From positions 1 to 64,000 of the forward strand of contig RMBW01000120.1 in assembly GCA_004009845.1 (NCBI GenBank): DNA of 64,000 nucleotides. Direction: 5' to 3'. The DNA is from Davidsoniella eucalypti. Its lineage: Eukaryota > Ascomycota > Sordariomycetes > Microascales > Ceratocystidaceae. A program made the position numbers and the translations under genes. Shown in pieces: positions 47,150 through 59,780 of the stretch; the stretch's first letter is position 1; every line of letters starts with the position of its first letter. A model generated the notes under the pieces. It had not been told where the DNA came from. It did no database searches and saw only the letters and a program-made list of their open reading frames with translations.

Positions 47150-48566
47150 GATAGCCGGTGATCGGGTCCCAGGACAGAGAGAAGAAGGCTGATTGTGGAA
47201 TAATGGCCACAAAGGGTAACTAGCTAGCGACGTCTTTGATGGTGAAAATCAACACAGTTGTGCTCTCTCTCTCTTTATGCCTATTAACAGATCGATCGGT
47301 CAATCAAGTAAGCAGTGCCGATGTCTCTACAGATAGAAGGGAAAGGTTGTCTTGTCGAGCCTTCTGGGTGGTTAAGCAAAACCGTGAGCAAAATTGGAAG
47401 CGAAAATTTAACGTAAACACGGTCCAGGACGAGGCGTTCAAAGGATGAATGGGAATATTGATCATGCAACAGCTTTCAGATAGCCAATGCCAGTAAAAAA
47501 CAGGGCAAGGAAGGATAATGACGGAGTTGTAGTTGCAGGTTCAAGCCGAAATAAACAATACGAAAATAAAGGAAAAATATTACGATAGAAAGAGTAAAAC
47601 ACGAGGCTGGAGGAAAAACAGGCTGCAGAAATAATGGCGAAGCAAAGTTTCATGCACAAAACTCGAATCAACTGAACTCAAAATTGAGTGAATGCACACA
47701 TGTGGTCATGGCCTGTGTTGCTATTTCTATTTTAGCCTATCCATGCTAAAAATATAGCTGTAAACAATAACAACAACAAGACTTTGACTAAATGTCAGAA
47801 TCAACACTCGCGAAAAGCAAATGCATCGTCATCGACTAATGAGTATTAATTATGCAGACTGCGCCCGGGTCGATGCAACGCCAGGCCAGCTCTACTTCGC
47901 TATGGATTCCTACTTTAGTCTTTGGTCTTTGTGTTGACGTCTGAGTCTGAAGCATCTAAGCGGGGTCGACGATTCAGCCTCTACCAGGCTGTGGTCAGGG
48001 TTGGTCTGAAGCCCATTTCTGGTCCGGGTTCATTTTAGCTAGCCCTAGACTCCAGGTCATACATACATAGTACAATTATATACAGATACATACAACTAAC
48101 TATACAGAGTACATGTACTTATGTAAGTAGGGTTTGATCGCCCCAGCTCGCTTGAATGCTGAGTGCTATCAAGATGCAGGGGAATTTCCTTTCCTTCACA
48201 GCCTCTTCATGGCGATCTATACAATACCTCGTTTTTCTCTTATTCCTCACTTTATACAGCCTATGTATGCCTACGGTGTCTTGACTCACCGCAAAGTATC
48301 GCCTCAACCAAAAAAAAATTAAAAATTAAAAATTAAAAAAATAAAGGCATCGCAAGACGTCAGTATCGTGCTTCCAATACGAGCAGGTGGCTAATCTTTT
48401 AACTTACTTTGGAGGTCATTCGTCAGTTTTGCACGCGACTCTAACCAATTAAGATTATCTACAGGGCTACATTGCCATCTGACATATGTAAAATAGGGTT
48501 ATATATTATAGAAGCCCTATTTATACCGACAAACCCTAATATATATATATACTGATACGTCTAACG

Positions 48567-48625
48567 ATCCACTAGGGTCGGATCCACGTGATCCACATAA
48601 AGACGTAAAATGATAAATAAATATA
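48567..48625 (+). repeat. Dispersed repeat with A/T tail, copy 2
   Basis: Reverse complement of the core at 32,795-32,858 with about two mismatches (GATCCACATAAAGACG against GATCTACATAAGGACG). Ends in GATAAATAAATATATA, a shorter tail than copy 1. AACCCTAA lies just upstream. Confidence 0.65.
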
Positions 48626-49526
48626 TACTGTCACGTGCATGCAATCGTGACTTTTGGCAAGTGATCGCTTGATGTTTGCATCAGACAAAGCTAGTGAGAC
48701 GAAGAAAATATCTCGTGTTATAAACGTGTTTATATCAGCGATTACCGACTTTTAGCACTGATATCTATCACATCACGCAATGTATACGAAAGGCCATGAA
48801 ATACATATCAATATCTAAAAGAAGCCCCAAGGGAAAACAGCAGCTTTCTAGAATGTAAACATATGTATAGACAACGATAGTCATCATTGCCCACGGGTCA
48901 GTGGAAACTCAAACCTCGGGCTAAAAGCAGGGCAGAAGCGCAATCATCCTAATACAACGTTAATTCTCAATAAGTGGCCTGCTATATAGTATTTCTCTGT
49001 CCGTCCTTGATCATAACATGAGGAACTGTATCTTATTTACATCTAGTACACCACTTGTGTATTTTTGTAGAGAGGCAGTTTTCTCAATTCATGCAATGAT
49101 TGATAGGGACGTATGTTATTGCAATAAGAGTTGCACATCAACGATGGTTGATGTGATCTGAGGTGATAGTAGCTCTATGTCGGCGGATCACAGAAGAAAT
49201 AACAGTAGAGATAGACGTTTTACTCTACAATTTGTATGAAAGGCTCATATGTATTCCCTTTGACAATACGTAAGCCTTAGCATTTGACAGTGAGTCAAAG
49301 ATATCAGATATATATATTAGCCTGTCTAGCAGGCTGAAGAGATACGATGTTCACAGCCCACTATACCAATATATGCACAATGACTCTGTATCAGTATATT
49401 GAATCATGATTACTTTAGCGAGGTCCCTCAGTATCTAGATGTCTAACCGTAAGGCTATGCCAGCACTATGTATATTCAATAGAATATGAAGATTAGATAC
49501 TAGAAACCCCAAGTCCGTGTGTAAGA

Positions 49527-50153
49527 TTATAGAGGTGTTACCTGATAGCATATCATTTGATCATCCTCTCTCCATTCTAGAACTCCAACCCACACTGGGA
49601 AGTCGAAGTCGTTCTTGGATAACCTATGTAGTGGCTTGAAGCCTGAAGACTCGGATGTTTCCAAGTATGGTGCACATTCAACGGCGCTGTCGCCTTCCGT
49701 GTGACCGCAAGGCGTACACATATACCTTTGACAGATTCTGAATGAGGTTGCTGTCCGGATGCGAACATTGGAACCTTCTCCCTAATTGCCTGGTCGGGTG
49801 TTAGAGGGCAATAGTAAGTGCCCACTTGATGGGTAACTCAACATGTAGCCTTCAATCAGCGATGCTTAGGTTTGCAGTTGATGGTGATAGCCGAAAGTCA
49901 ATAAATCCACATGAAAGGATAACGTAACATCGATTATATACTGGAGCGTCAGGCATAAACCAGTGTCGAATCCATACAATTCGATCGTTGTGATATCATC
50001 AATATCTAGTTCCTGGCCATCATGACTGAATCCATACAATAAGTGGCTGTGACTATCTCTTACACCTCGGTACTCAAGTAAGGTGCTCTCATTGCTGATT
50101 AATAGATCATCTGACAGATAAGATATGATAGCCGCATAGGAAAACAGCCATAC
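49527..50153 (-). pseudogene. Unrecognised coding-like relic
   Basis: The minus-strand frame 50,153-49,866 is open for 95 codons and reads like protein (LLEYRGVRDSHSHLLYGFSH, then DGQELDIDDITTIELYGFD). A second frame at 49,721-49,527 (SSGFKPLHRLSKNDFDFPVW, then VGVLEWREDDQMICYQV) lies downstream. No start codon or convincing introns join them into one gene. I do not recognise the family; it could be a degraded gene or part of a transposon. Confidence 0.3.
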
Positions 50154-53100
50154 TTAGATTATAAGTACTATGACTAAAAGCGGTGCAATCTACGAAGCAA
50201 AACCGGCTTGTTCCCGCTTTCGACAACGTGACGAAGAAATTAGTGCCGTGGCCAAGGTAGCAAACCCGCGTCCAGGATTAATTACGTTTTGAGATGATTG
50301 TTGTACAAAGCCGTTGATACATCTACAGTATAGCATATGATAGAGAGCGGCTATAACACCTTATCCATCGATGTTTTTTGTTTTGCTTGTTCCAGGCCGA
50401 GAGCCGGAGTAAAAGCCGTAATAATTGCATATTATACATATCAGTACTAACGAGAAAAAAAAGAGATGGCCTTTTAAAAAGCGACGCTACCATCATGCAC
50501 AAGCCTAGTAATTGAAAGGCGGAGGCTAGGACATAAGGAAATACGAATCATGAAGAGCTAAATGGACAAAGTGCCAAAAAAAGCAGCTGATAACTTAGTT
50601 ATTCCGAATTCACATTCCGAATTCATCCGTTAATGTTTTTGGGTCATACAAGTTTTGATAAATGACTCAGGTATAAAACGAGATAGATATGTAACATACC
50701 TACCTACCTACATATGTACATATGTATATGCCTATCTTATGCACTTTTTTCCGGCTAAGATATAACACACATATAGACTAGGCCATTTTCTACACGCTTT
50801 ATTATTGATATCGCAATAAGTATATCGTCTAGGCCGCAACCCCGTTATATGCTTTCCATTCCATACTTAAGTGACATGCCAAGGCCGATCCTCTATTGGT
50901 TGTCATACTTTTATCAGGTTTACTCTACTTTTGATAGAACCACAGACATAGACATTTATTTCAGCTGTCACTGAGCAACGGCGTATTGTATGTTTGCGAC
51001 CAAAGCTGTCGATTTAAGAAAGATGTCGGCAAAGCAACTGTATGGTGTAAAGTACTACCTTTAACACGAATTTTGTGCTTCCAAATAATACTCCCTCACT
51101 TACGTAGCCTTCCAAGACACACCGTCACTCACATTGGTGTATGTTCAGAAGCCCCATACAGCTAGATCAGCCGGTTATAAAAGCGGGTGATACAAAAGAA
51201 ATAAAGCGGCTATTTCCAGCCCTCCTCAATTCTTTGTTTGGTTCCTCTTCTTTCAATACGACGCGGGACCTTCAGAGATTTCACGATAATGGAAATAAAA
51301 GCTAGCCTATAGCATGAAAGAACGGAGCCGATGCTCATAGCCGCACCAAGTCGGAAAATGCACCAACTAAAAGCGGTGTTATCTCGAAGTAGAGAATATC
51401 TATGCGCCAATCTCGTCCAAGGGGATATCAAGATTCGCAGCTACGTGAAATAAGCGCTTACTTGGTATTCCCATGGGACAACCTCGATCTAGTTCTTCGT
51501 TCCGTGATCGCTGAAAGTGAGAATAATAGTTTGATAAAGGCGTGGTCATTCGCCTTTATGAGTATATCCGAATCAAAGCCGCAGAAGACCCGAAATGTCG
51601 GCGATGTATAACTAGATTGATTGCGACAAAACTGAAATGCGGGTCGTCATTATTCGGGCTAGAAAAAACGTCAGTTGGGATCTGCCCTATCAAGCGTTGA
51701 TAGCAACGGTAACAGCAGTGTTTTCAATGTATGTAAGCAGTTATATCCGGCTCCAGGAATCATCTTAGCAAGCCCTTTTTGCTGTGATATAGACATGACT
51801 TGTTCTAGAATTTAATGGGTGATCCTTAACCTGGAGAAAAAAGGGGGAGAGGGCATATCGGGAAACACTCGGCAGGCTAACATGTCACTGTGTTATCGTG
51901 GAATCTCGCTCGGTTGCTATGAGTTATTCATCAACTTTAACTCTTTCTGCTTTTCTCCTCTTCATGGCTGTTTTTGGGCGTATGTTGTCTCAGACAGTTG
52001 ACCTATCATATTATGGCTCATAATTCCCGAGGCTTTGGTCTCAACTAGCTAGCTACTAGCAATATGTAAGTATAGAGTTTTATTTCTTCTCTTGATAGCT
52101 ATAGGTTTCTGATTCTAAAATATATTCATGGCACTAGCTCCGTCTCATATCATCAAGTCATTTAGACGTCAGAGACCAGCACTTCTAAGTCAGCTAATCT
52201 ATGTCTTAACCTTGGTCTTGGCAGAATTGTAACGTTGTTGGTGCCGAGAAATATTATACTCCGTATCGGCATACAAATTTAACGGACAATTCCGTAATTT
52301 TGCTCACGGATCCGTTTGTTGACGAAGAATAATGTGATCCATCTGAAGCCTGAATTAGTTTAGGATTTTTCGTATTTGCATATACATATGTACACGGAGT
52401 CTAGACTCTCATTATCGTTCAGCATTGTTCACATTGGTCCTGTTCTTTACGTTTTTGTTTTACAGACTAAACGGCTTAGCAGCCTTCTGGCCTTTTAAAC
52501 CTAAATACATACATAGTTGGCTGGAAAGGGAGGCAATTTGCTAAAATCTGGGACATACACAAGGACAAGTTGACTTATCAATTGCCACACTCCTTGGAGA
52601 GTACTCGTCTAAAAGTCAGCGTGTGTTCATACTAACAGCCCTAAACTTCTTGATGCTTCAATAAGTTGACAAGATGCCACTGTCACTAAACTACGAGCGG
52701 GGGAATCTCTTCAACGACCATCTAGTTCCAGGCACGCGGCAAAGTTCCATTTCGTAAAATGAAGAGTAAAGGACGATTCTCTCCTCGTGTCCGAGGTCGG
52801 ACAACGTGGTGATGGCGAGTAATATTGCCGCTGGTAGTCCAGAAATGCCACGACTCTGATAGCTTAAAATCTAAACGACGTATAACAGACAACCGAGGTT
52901 GCCCCATTGGCAATATTTGATCGGTGAAGTCAAGAGAATGGGTCTGATAATAGGGTTTAGCTGAAGCCGTGTAGGATTTTCATGAATCAGTCAGTTACAT
53001 TGCTTAGCGCAACATGAACCTATCTGGTTGGCTTCGAATATTCCCTCTATTTCTAGCTCCATTTATCTAAAGTATTGCAACCTGTGAAAAGATTGCCATC

Positions 53101-54505
53101 TACAAACTCAGTGTATATACATATACATATACATATACATGGATCTAATAAACAGTTCGAGACATTAGGCTAACACAAGTTGCCCTGATACGAGCAGCTT
53201 TCCCTTTCTAGACAAAGCAACAACAATTCAAGTAGAGATAGATGCAAGCGGTAATCCAAAGTTCCTACCCAGAATTAGATCGAAGCCGATTTTTAAGTGT
53301 ATCTAACGAAATCTTATTGCTATTTGCCGAGGGCTTCGTTCAACGGTGAAAAGCCGGGTTGAAAGGAGGACGACCGAATTACGCTGTATAGAGATCGGCG
53401 GGCTTCCGCCTACTAATCTGTCAGAATAAGACGTAGGTTCTTTTTTCTTTTTTCTCTTTTCTTACTTTGTTTACTGAAACTTACGGCTGCGGCCATTTCA
53501 GGCACCCAGATGGCGATGAATAGCGCAGACACAACATGTAATCAATTGTAAGCACATGATGCAATTGAATGCTCCTTTAAGCCCCAAAGCAGATATATTC
53601 GTTTTGATATTACTGTGCCGTTAATCTTTGTGATGATTTATAATCCAACACACTTTAGTGACAAATGTTCCGTACTAAAACGCCATAATAAACCGAGGCT
53701 AATAAAATATGACCATTTATGTCGACATACATATACATACGGATATCGCTTCAATATGTGAATATTGACAGTAGTTGTAAGTTTTGTTAAAGAGTGTATT
53801 GATCATTGATAGAGAACACCCTTTTCGACGATTCGAGTCATGGCCTAAATCAGCTGCCGTTCTTGACGGCCCTAGCCAAAAGCATGACGAAAGGCCAAAG
53901 AGCCTTGGTTGACTCGACTTCACTCACTACTGCAGCCAAAACCAGAAAAAGATCGAGCAAAGTTAATGGACACCAAAGGGCGGCGCCTTAAGGTACCTAA
54001 TAAATTCACATGGTCTGATGTTGAAGAGCGGAGTTCCCTGCACTGCATTTTTCCCTTCTCAAAATGAGAAGGCCATTCCACCTTGTTTCCTTGTCCTAGT
54101 CTTATGGTAGCTTTGAAAAAAAAATTGAAAAATTAAAAATTAAAAAAAAAAAAGGTTGGCGAACCTTAGTCCTTATTTGAGATTAAGGTGCGGAATGCAT
54201 TTTGTAAGACGGGTTTTGCAACTCCGAAACTTCCAGCCGGGCTTTGTATAGATCTAAACTCCGTTAGCCATTTTTCATATTGTGACCTCGTGATATTCAT
54301 CTACAGAGAATATTTTGAAAGAATCTACTATTTTAAAACAAGATTCTGATACTCTAGGTCATGTTATGCTTATGGAATAGACCTATATGAAGATGTCATC
54401 TGTAAAATCGGATTTAAGATAGGGTTGTATAGGGTTACCAGATCGTCAAATAAGACGGTCAAAGCCAAGGAGTGAAGATACCCGAGAGATTATAGATAGT
54501 CTATG

Positions 54506-55220
54506 TCCAAGAACTATAGTATTGGGTATACGCACTATAAGAGAAAACTTGTTTGTCCCAATTAGGAAAGTATGCCTAGGGTTTAATACCCTTACTATTT
54601 TCTGCCGGTTTTTTTTGTTGGAAAAACTGCCCCTCAATCTTGCCCAAAAGAATAGTTACAAGAAGAATATTACATGAATTGGGAAATTCATTATACAAAG
54701 CACAAAGTAAGGGCACTATTGACTAGGCTAAAAATATGAATTGAAAGTACAGATATAGATACAGATAGGCAAAGAAGCAAGCAGTTAATTAATCAATATC
54801 TAGCTAAATCCGGCAGGCGAGGCAAACTCTACCCTTATTGGGAGCACCTTTACGGCCTCCAACAATATCTGGATCAACGATTCTCAAAAGAGAATCAGCC
54901 AAAGCAATATCTTGGTCCAGCCAATGAAACGGGACAGTGTCCTCTTTTGTAGGAGTTTATTTGCATTTCATGTGAGCATGGCAAGCCAAATTGCAAACGA
55001 AAGCGGCCAGAACAAGGCTGCGGTTCAGCTAACCCTTTGGATACCCGTTGCGGCTTGGAGTATCTTGAGAGAAGAACTTGTTTATGTTGTGTTGTAAGAA
55101 GGTCAACACAATTGTACCTCGCGATTAAGGGACCCTAACCATGCTGAAGAGGTGTGCCAAATATGAAAGGCGGTGTAGAATAGTCTTCTCTGCGTATACC
55201 CCAATACTATAGTTCTTGGA
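54506..55220 (-). mobile_element. Mutator-like (MULE) transposase relic with terminal inverted repeats
   Basis: The minus strand from about 55,135 to 54,800 reads SKPQRVSKGLAEPQPCSGRF then RLQFGLPCSHEM. The C-x-G-x-F-x4-GLPC-x-H pattern is the SWIM zinc finger of MULE transposases. After one frameshift PFHWLDQDIALADSLL and DPDIVGGRKGAPNKGRV follow, resembling their C-terminal HPxW and RG-x-PNK tail. A 29-30 bp inverted repeat (TCCAAGAACTATAGTATTGG at 54,506 and its complement ending at 55,220) flanks it. Most of the transposase is gone. Confidence 0.55.
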
Positions 55221-57802
55221 ATAGCATAAGACGTAGATGGCCCAGCTGGATTAGGTTACGCCGGTTTCCCGTGTACGAGGAGACGATCGAGGCAGGCAAC
55301 GACGCCATGTACATGTATGACATTTTCTGGTGAGCGTATCACGCTAAGCATGTATGACGCAGAATGTATACTACAAACAAGGCTCGTTGCTTTTCTTCCA
55401 AAGCATGAATAAGAGGAGACGTTGAGACGCAATGCGTTTGTGTAAAACGTTGTTTATTTGTGCTTTCTGCTTGGCTCAGCTTACATTACAAAGAAAGTTA
55501 TTGTTTGACTGGGGTTACAAAGAAAGAATCCAGTTCTTATTGATTTTGTTTTTCATAGTTTGGTTCGGGTGGAGTTCTTCGGGCCGTAGCAAGACGCCGA
55601 AAGGCTAAATATTATTTTCTTCTTATTTTTTTATTTTTTTCTTTCTTTCTGCTTTTTAAGATAACATGTATAAGAAGGAAAGGGGAATTTGCCAGTGGAG
55701 AGTAGAGTTGACGTCACGAGTTCGAGATGGGTTTGTAAGAAGGAGGAGAGCCAAGTTCTGCAACAGGAGACGTGGCTGCGTTCTCGGGGTTTCCACTCTA
55801 GCATGGAAGCCTTAGAGTATGGGGGATGGGAAAAAGGAGCTGGCAACTGTCGGGACGGCAACATAGTGCTGTTTTGTCGGCGATGTAGAAGAGCGAGCCG
55901 CCACGAAGCAATCCGACTGCGAAGTTTGGCGTAGTCTTTTACATGTTCTACTCGTTTTGCCACTATGACGGTCTAGAACGCGGGAAACGGCGCTTATGAA
56001 GCCGGGTCATATAGACTGATTCATAATGTGTACGAGCATGGTGAAGACTCAAAAGAAAGTATACAAGACTGTCTGTTCTGGCGAGGCTGATCCCCGGACC
56101 GCGACATTGGGTCTTGGATCCCGCGAGAACCACGCCAACGGAAGAACGCTGTCATTCACTATAGAAGACAGAATCAGATGGATTGCATCATGTCAGAGGT
56201 AGTCATTCAGATAAATCGTTCCATTGACTAAAGCCGAGAAACGATACATCCCATCACCTGAGCCCCAGATATTTTATTTTCTTGCTTCCTTGTTTCTTGT
56301 TCTAGGATTGGCTCCCAGCCCATTAGAGGAATAGTCGGACATAACTCGCGGCCGATTTGGGTTTCTTTAATAATAGGTGTCCTACAATTACAAAGACGAC
56401 AAAATGAACAATACATATAACAATATCCCATATACATCGGTACTTGGCAGTATAGAAAAACAGACCTCACAACAGATGTGACGAGAACACAGATTATAAC
56501 TGCAGACTATATCATAGTTATGGAATTCCCAGATCGAAGGAAGAAGTTCATTATTCGATATACCAGGGTCAAACAGCCCAACACTGAAATCGAGTCGTAG
56601 AATATTGTGCAAGGGAGACCGAGAACGAAAGTAGCAGCCTGATGTGCTCAATAATTGTCGATAATTTTTTATTTTAAATTATTACCGTTTAGGGATATGT
56701 TTTTAAAAATAGGAAGAATAAAAAACAGAAGAATAAAAAAAAACCCATAGAATTGGACCGTCGGGTTTCTCGATCGGAAGCTTTGATTTTGATGTTGAAA
56801 CGGCTTAAGGCTATGGCCGAATTAAAAAAAAATGGAAACAGAAGGCTCATTTCCTTCCATACTGCTGGAAGTACGAGAGATAAAATGCCGTTAAAAGCCA
56901 GTACAAGACACACGCACATGTTCGCCTTTGAAAGCATATGAATATTGATATGCCGTCATCTTGCCGTTGATGGACTCATCATGGCTCACTTGGGCTTCTA
57001 TCCAGGGCTCATCAGCCAAGAAATACAGGCGCACTGGGCCCTGTGGCTTGCTGTGGTAGGCCCTGTAGGAAGCCCCATACTGCATTCGAGAACTTACAAG
57101 GCATACGTACATATATGTACATAGTAGACCGGATAACTGCATACAAGTACAAGAGAGTCGAGCTGTTTACAGACACCCCTGGAGTATGTATTGTCTCCAG
57201 ACCCAGCACTTACATACATTAGAGTCTTCTCGACTAGTGCCTTGTAAGTAGATGGTGCTGTACTGTTTACCGTTGCAGCTACTGTTGCTTTATTTATTGG
57301 GCGTATTGTGCTGCTTCCCTTTCGGCCTCCTGGCTCTAAAGCCATATTCTCTTTATAATTGCCGGTCCCCCATCCTGCCTCGACTTCCTCGTCTCGCAGT
57401 TTACCCAGTTTGTCTTACAAGGTTTCCATCGCCATCTCTGACTCCAGTCTCTGCATTCTATCTTGATGCCTATCTACACCTCAGCATTATACTCCCACTC
57501 ATACTACTTTGTCCATCAATAACTACCCCTTCCTGCCCACAGCATCATCTCTGCCTACTTGTGTCTTTCTCACAGATCCCATTGCTCGCCTGCCGGTCCA
57601 TGACACATAACGACATCACGTTAGCAGTGTCTTACTGGAGGGCTTCACATTTATATTAGGTGATCGAGTGTGCGACTTGACGAGACGAGTTCACACTATC
57701 CCACGGCGACTATACTCTCTGCATCTCCATATACAGCCACATACATACTGCACTCTTTTCTACCGCATCCATACATAGACATCTTTAGACCGTACCTTCA
57801 AC

Positions 57803-59354
57803 ATGGCTGAGCATATCGCACCTGCTACGTCGCCCCGCGTCTTGACAAACCCAGCCGGCGTTGCCAAGAAGCGCGGCCGGCCCAGGAAGGAGGATGCCGA
57901 CAAAGACCTCAGCCGCAAGCTGAGTGCTGCTGCCGTAGCCGCCAACCACGCCTCTTCTTTGTCGTCAACATCTCCAAATGTCGCCGGCAACACCAATTCT
58001 TCAGAAAGAGCCATCCGCGCTAAGCGCTCACAAGCAGCCTGCCAGCGCTGCAAAACTAAGAAGACAAAGGTAGGGCCTATACATGACTCCAGTAGAAGAG
58101 GATACAGACACATATACAGCTTGAGGCAAGCTCTTCAGAATACTGACTTATCATCACAACATCCAGTGTGACTTTGGCTCTGACCATACCTGCTGCACCC
58201 GCTGTGCTCACGACGGCGCCATCTGCAAGATGGGCACGCGCAAAAAGATTGAGTTCAAGCAACTGCCGCCAGGGTACGTGTACTATCCATATCTCATGTA
58301 TCTCATGTATCTCTACATAGCTATCAGCTCTCCGGTCAACCATGGTGCTAACAGACGTCATCTTCACTACAGTTACGGCGAGATGGTGGAAGACAACCAC
58401 CTGATGATGGCCGAGGTCATCGTTCGCATGTACAAGAAGCTTTCAGGAGCCGGTCTTTGGGAGCACGGTCCACCACGTCTCGATGAACAAGGCGAGCCAA
58501 TACTTCACGACATCGTGACCAGCATGAGTCCGGTATCACAGCAGACACTGCAAATCTGCGAGCAGCTTGACATCGACCCTGCCAAGTCGTTCCCCAAGAA
58601 TATGCAGGAATGCGACGACCTAGCCACCGAGATTGCCTTGCGCAACACTTCTATATCTTCAGCATCTTCGTCGTCCTCCAGTAACACCACTACCACCGCA
58701 TCTTCTACCTCTTCTATTCTGCCCGGCCACACTCCAGCACACGAAGCCGAAGCCCATTCACCAGCTTCTCTGACCAGCGACCACTCAGACAGCTCTTTCG
58801 ACGAAAGCGTGCGCCGCCATTCTTCCGACTGCCTCGTGAGCAGAAACAACAAGAACCGCCGCATGAATAAGAACCACAACATCAACAACAACAATCTCAC
58901 CCTTGCCATCAAGATGGAGCGTACAGGATCTTGGAACTCAGACTCCACCGCCTCGTCAGCACACAGCAGTCACCTGACCTCGCCCTCTTCGACGTCACAA
59001 CACATGCTGTCGCCCAACGCCATGGCCATGCCATTACAAAAGCCATATCCCGTACCGACCCTCGCATCGACCATGCCGCCTTCATCTCTACCTACTCTCT
59101 CCGCCAACGTCATGCCGTCCAAGACTGACATGCCTATGACTGTCGATCCAAGCCAACTGGCCCTCGCCGCTGCCAGCATGTCCTCGGGCTATGCCATGTC
59201 GACAGCATATAATGCCTACAACCCCGCAGCCATGGCTTCACCGTTGCTCAACTTCAACCTCAACGACTGGGTTGGTGGGCCGTTGACCTTTGGCAATGGC
59301 TTAGACGACATAGCGGCATATTATAATACGCCGCTATTCGACCCCTCAATGTAA
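57803..59354 (+). CDS. Zn2Cys6 transcription factor with AT-hook, 451 aa
   Basis: Fungal binuclear-zinc-cluster regulator. Exons 57803-58069, 58167-58273 and 58373-59354, one frame; intron 1 splits the zinc cluster. An AT-hook-like KKRGRPRKE lies at residues 23-31. Cysteines are C80, C83, C90, C98/C99, C102 and C109 (CQRCKTKKTKC, then CCTRC, then C). The pattern C-x2-C-x6-C-x7/8-C-x2-C-x6-C is canonical except for the doubled CC. The rest is rich in Ser, Thr, Asn and Met (an N/H/R run near 255-270) and ends with LNDWVGGPLTFGNG and acidic residues that could activate. No fungal-specific middle homology domain is seen. The target pathway is unknown. Confidence 0.92.
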
Positions 59355-59756
59355 ACCAAGCCCGTCTTTTTCATCGTCTTTCTTTTACACGAAGCTTCGA
59401 TTCTTGTTACTTTGATCTTGTTTTTATCTATGCCCTCCTCATTTATCATTTTTCTTCTCCTGCAGGTTTTTTTAATTTCCTGTCTTGGCTCTTTTTTTAC
59501 TCATGACGGCCGCATTTTTTCTTTCTTTTTATCCTGCGGCATATATATTTTTTATCTGGGTATATCTAACGAATTTTGATGTTATCACGGACGTTTTTCA
59601 TGTTACGGGTGTTATTGTGTCATCTTTGGTTTTTTTTTTTTCATTCTCTTTATTTTGCTTGCGTATTTTAGACCAGATCAGAAAGTGTACAACATAGTGT
59701 GGTGGTTTTATTGTATGGAAGCCAACAACAAAACAAAGCTTGGTTTCCGAGCCACG

Positions 59757-59780
59757 AAGCCCTTCTGAGGGCTTTTTTTT
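59757..59780 (+). terminator. Stem-loop followed by T run
   Basis: Stem AAGCCCT (59757-59763), loop TCTG, stem AGGGCTT (59768-59774), then a run of T to 59780. The shape is that of an intrinsic terminator, about 400 bp after the regulator's stop codon. In a fungus an oligo-T end would suit RNA polymerase III, but I see no A/B-box gene upstream. Confidence 0.35.

Larger units (their letters stand above)
47150..57802. other. 10.6-kb AT-rich region without a supportable intact gene
   Basis: Open frames are short and mostly motif-free. Contents I can point to: the dispersed repeat at 48,567-48,625; a coding-like but broken stretch at about 49,527-50,153 (minus); an ATATAC microsatellite at about 53,115-53,140; a Mutator-like transposase relic with inverted repeats at 54,506-55,220; many TAGGGTT-type motifs; and a CT-rich 5' flank of the regulator gene from about 57,250. 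It reads as old transposon-derived spacer. Confidence 0.6.

Noticed and set aside
53806..53991. Possible pogo/CENP-B-type transposase tail in a 61-codon frame
   Set aside because: Basic KTRKRSSK patch alone is not diagnostic, and no DDE or HTH segment was found nearby.
55631..55963. 110-codon minus-strand open frame
   Set aside because: No domain, ends in a Lys-rich low-complexity tail made by a T-rich tract, equally long frame on the other strand.
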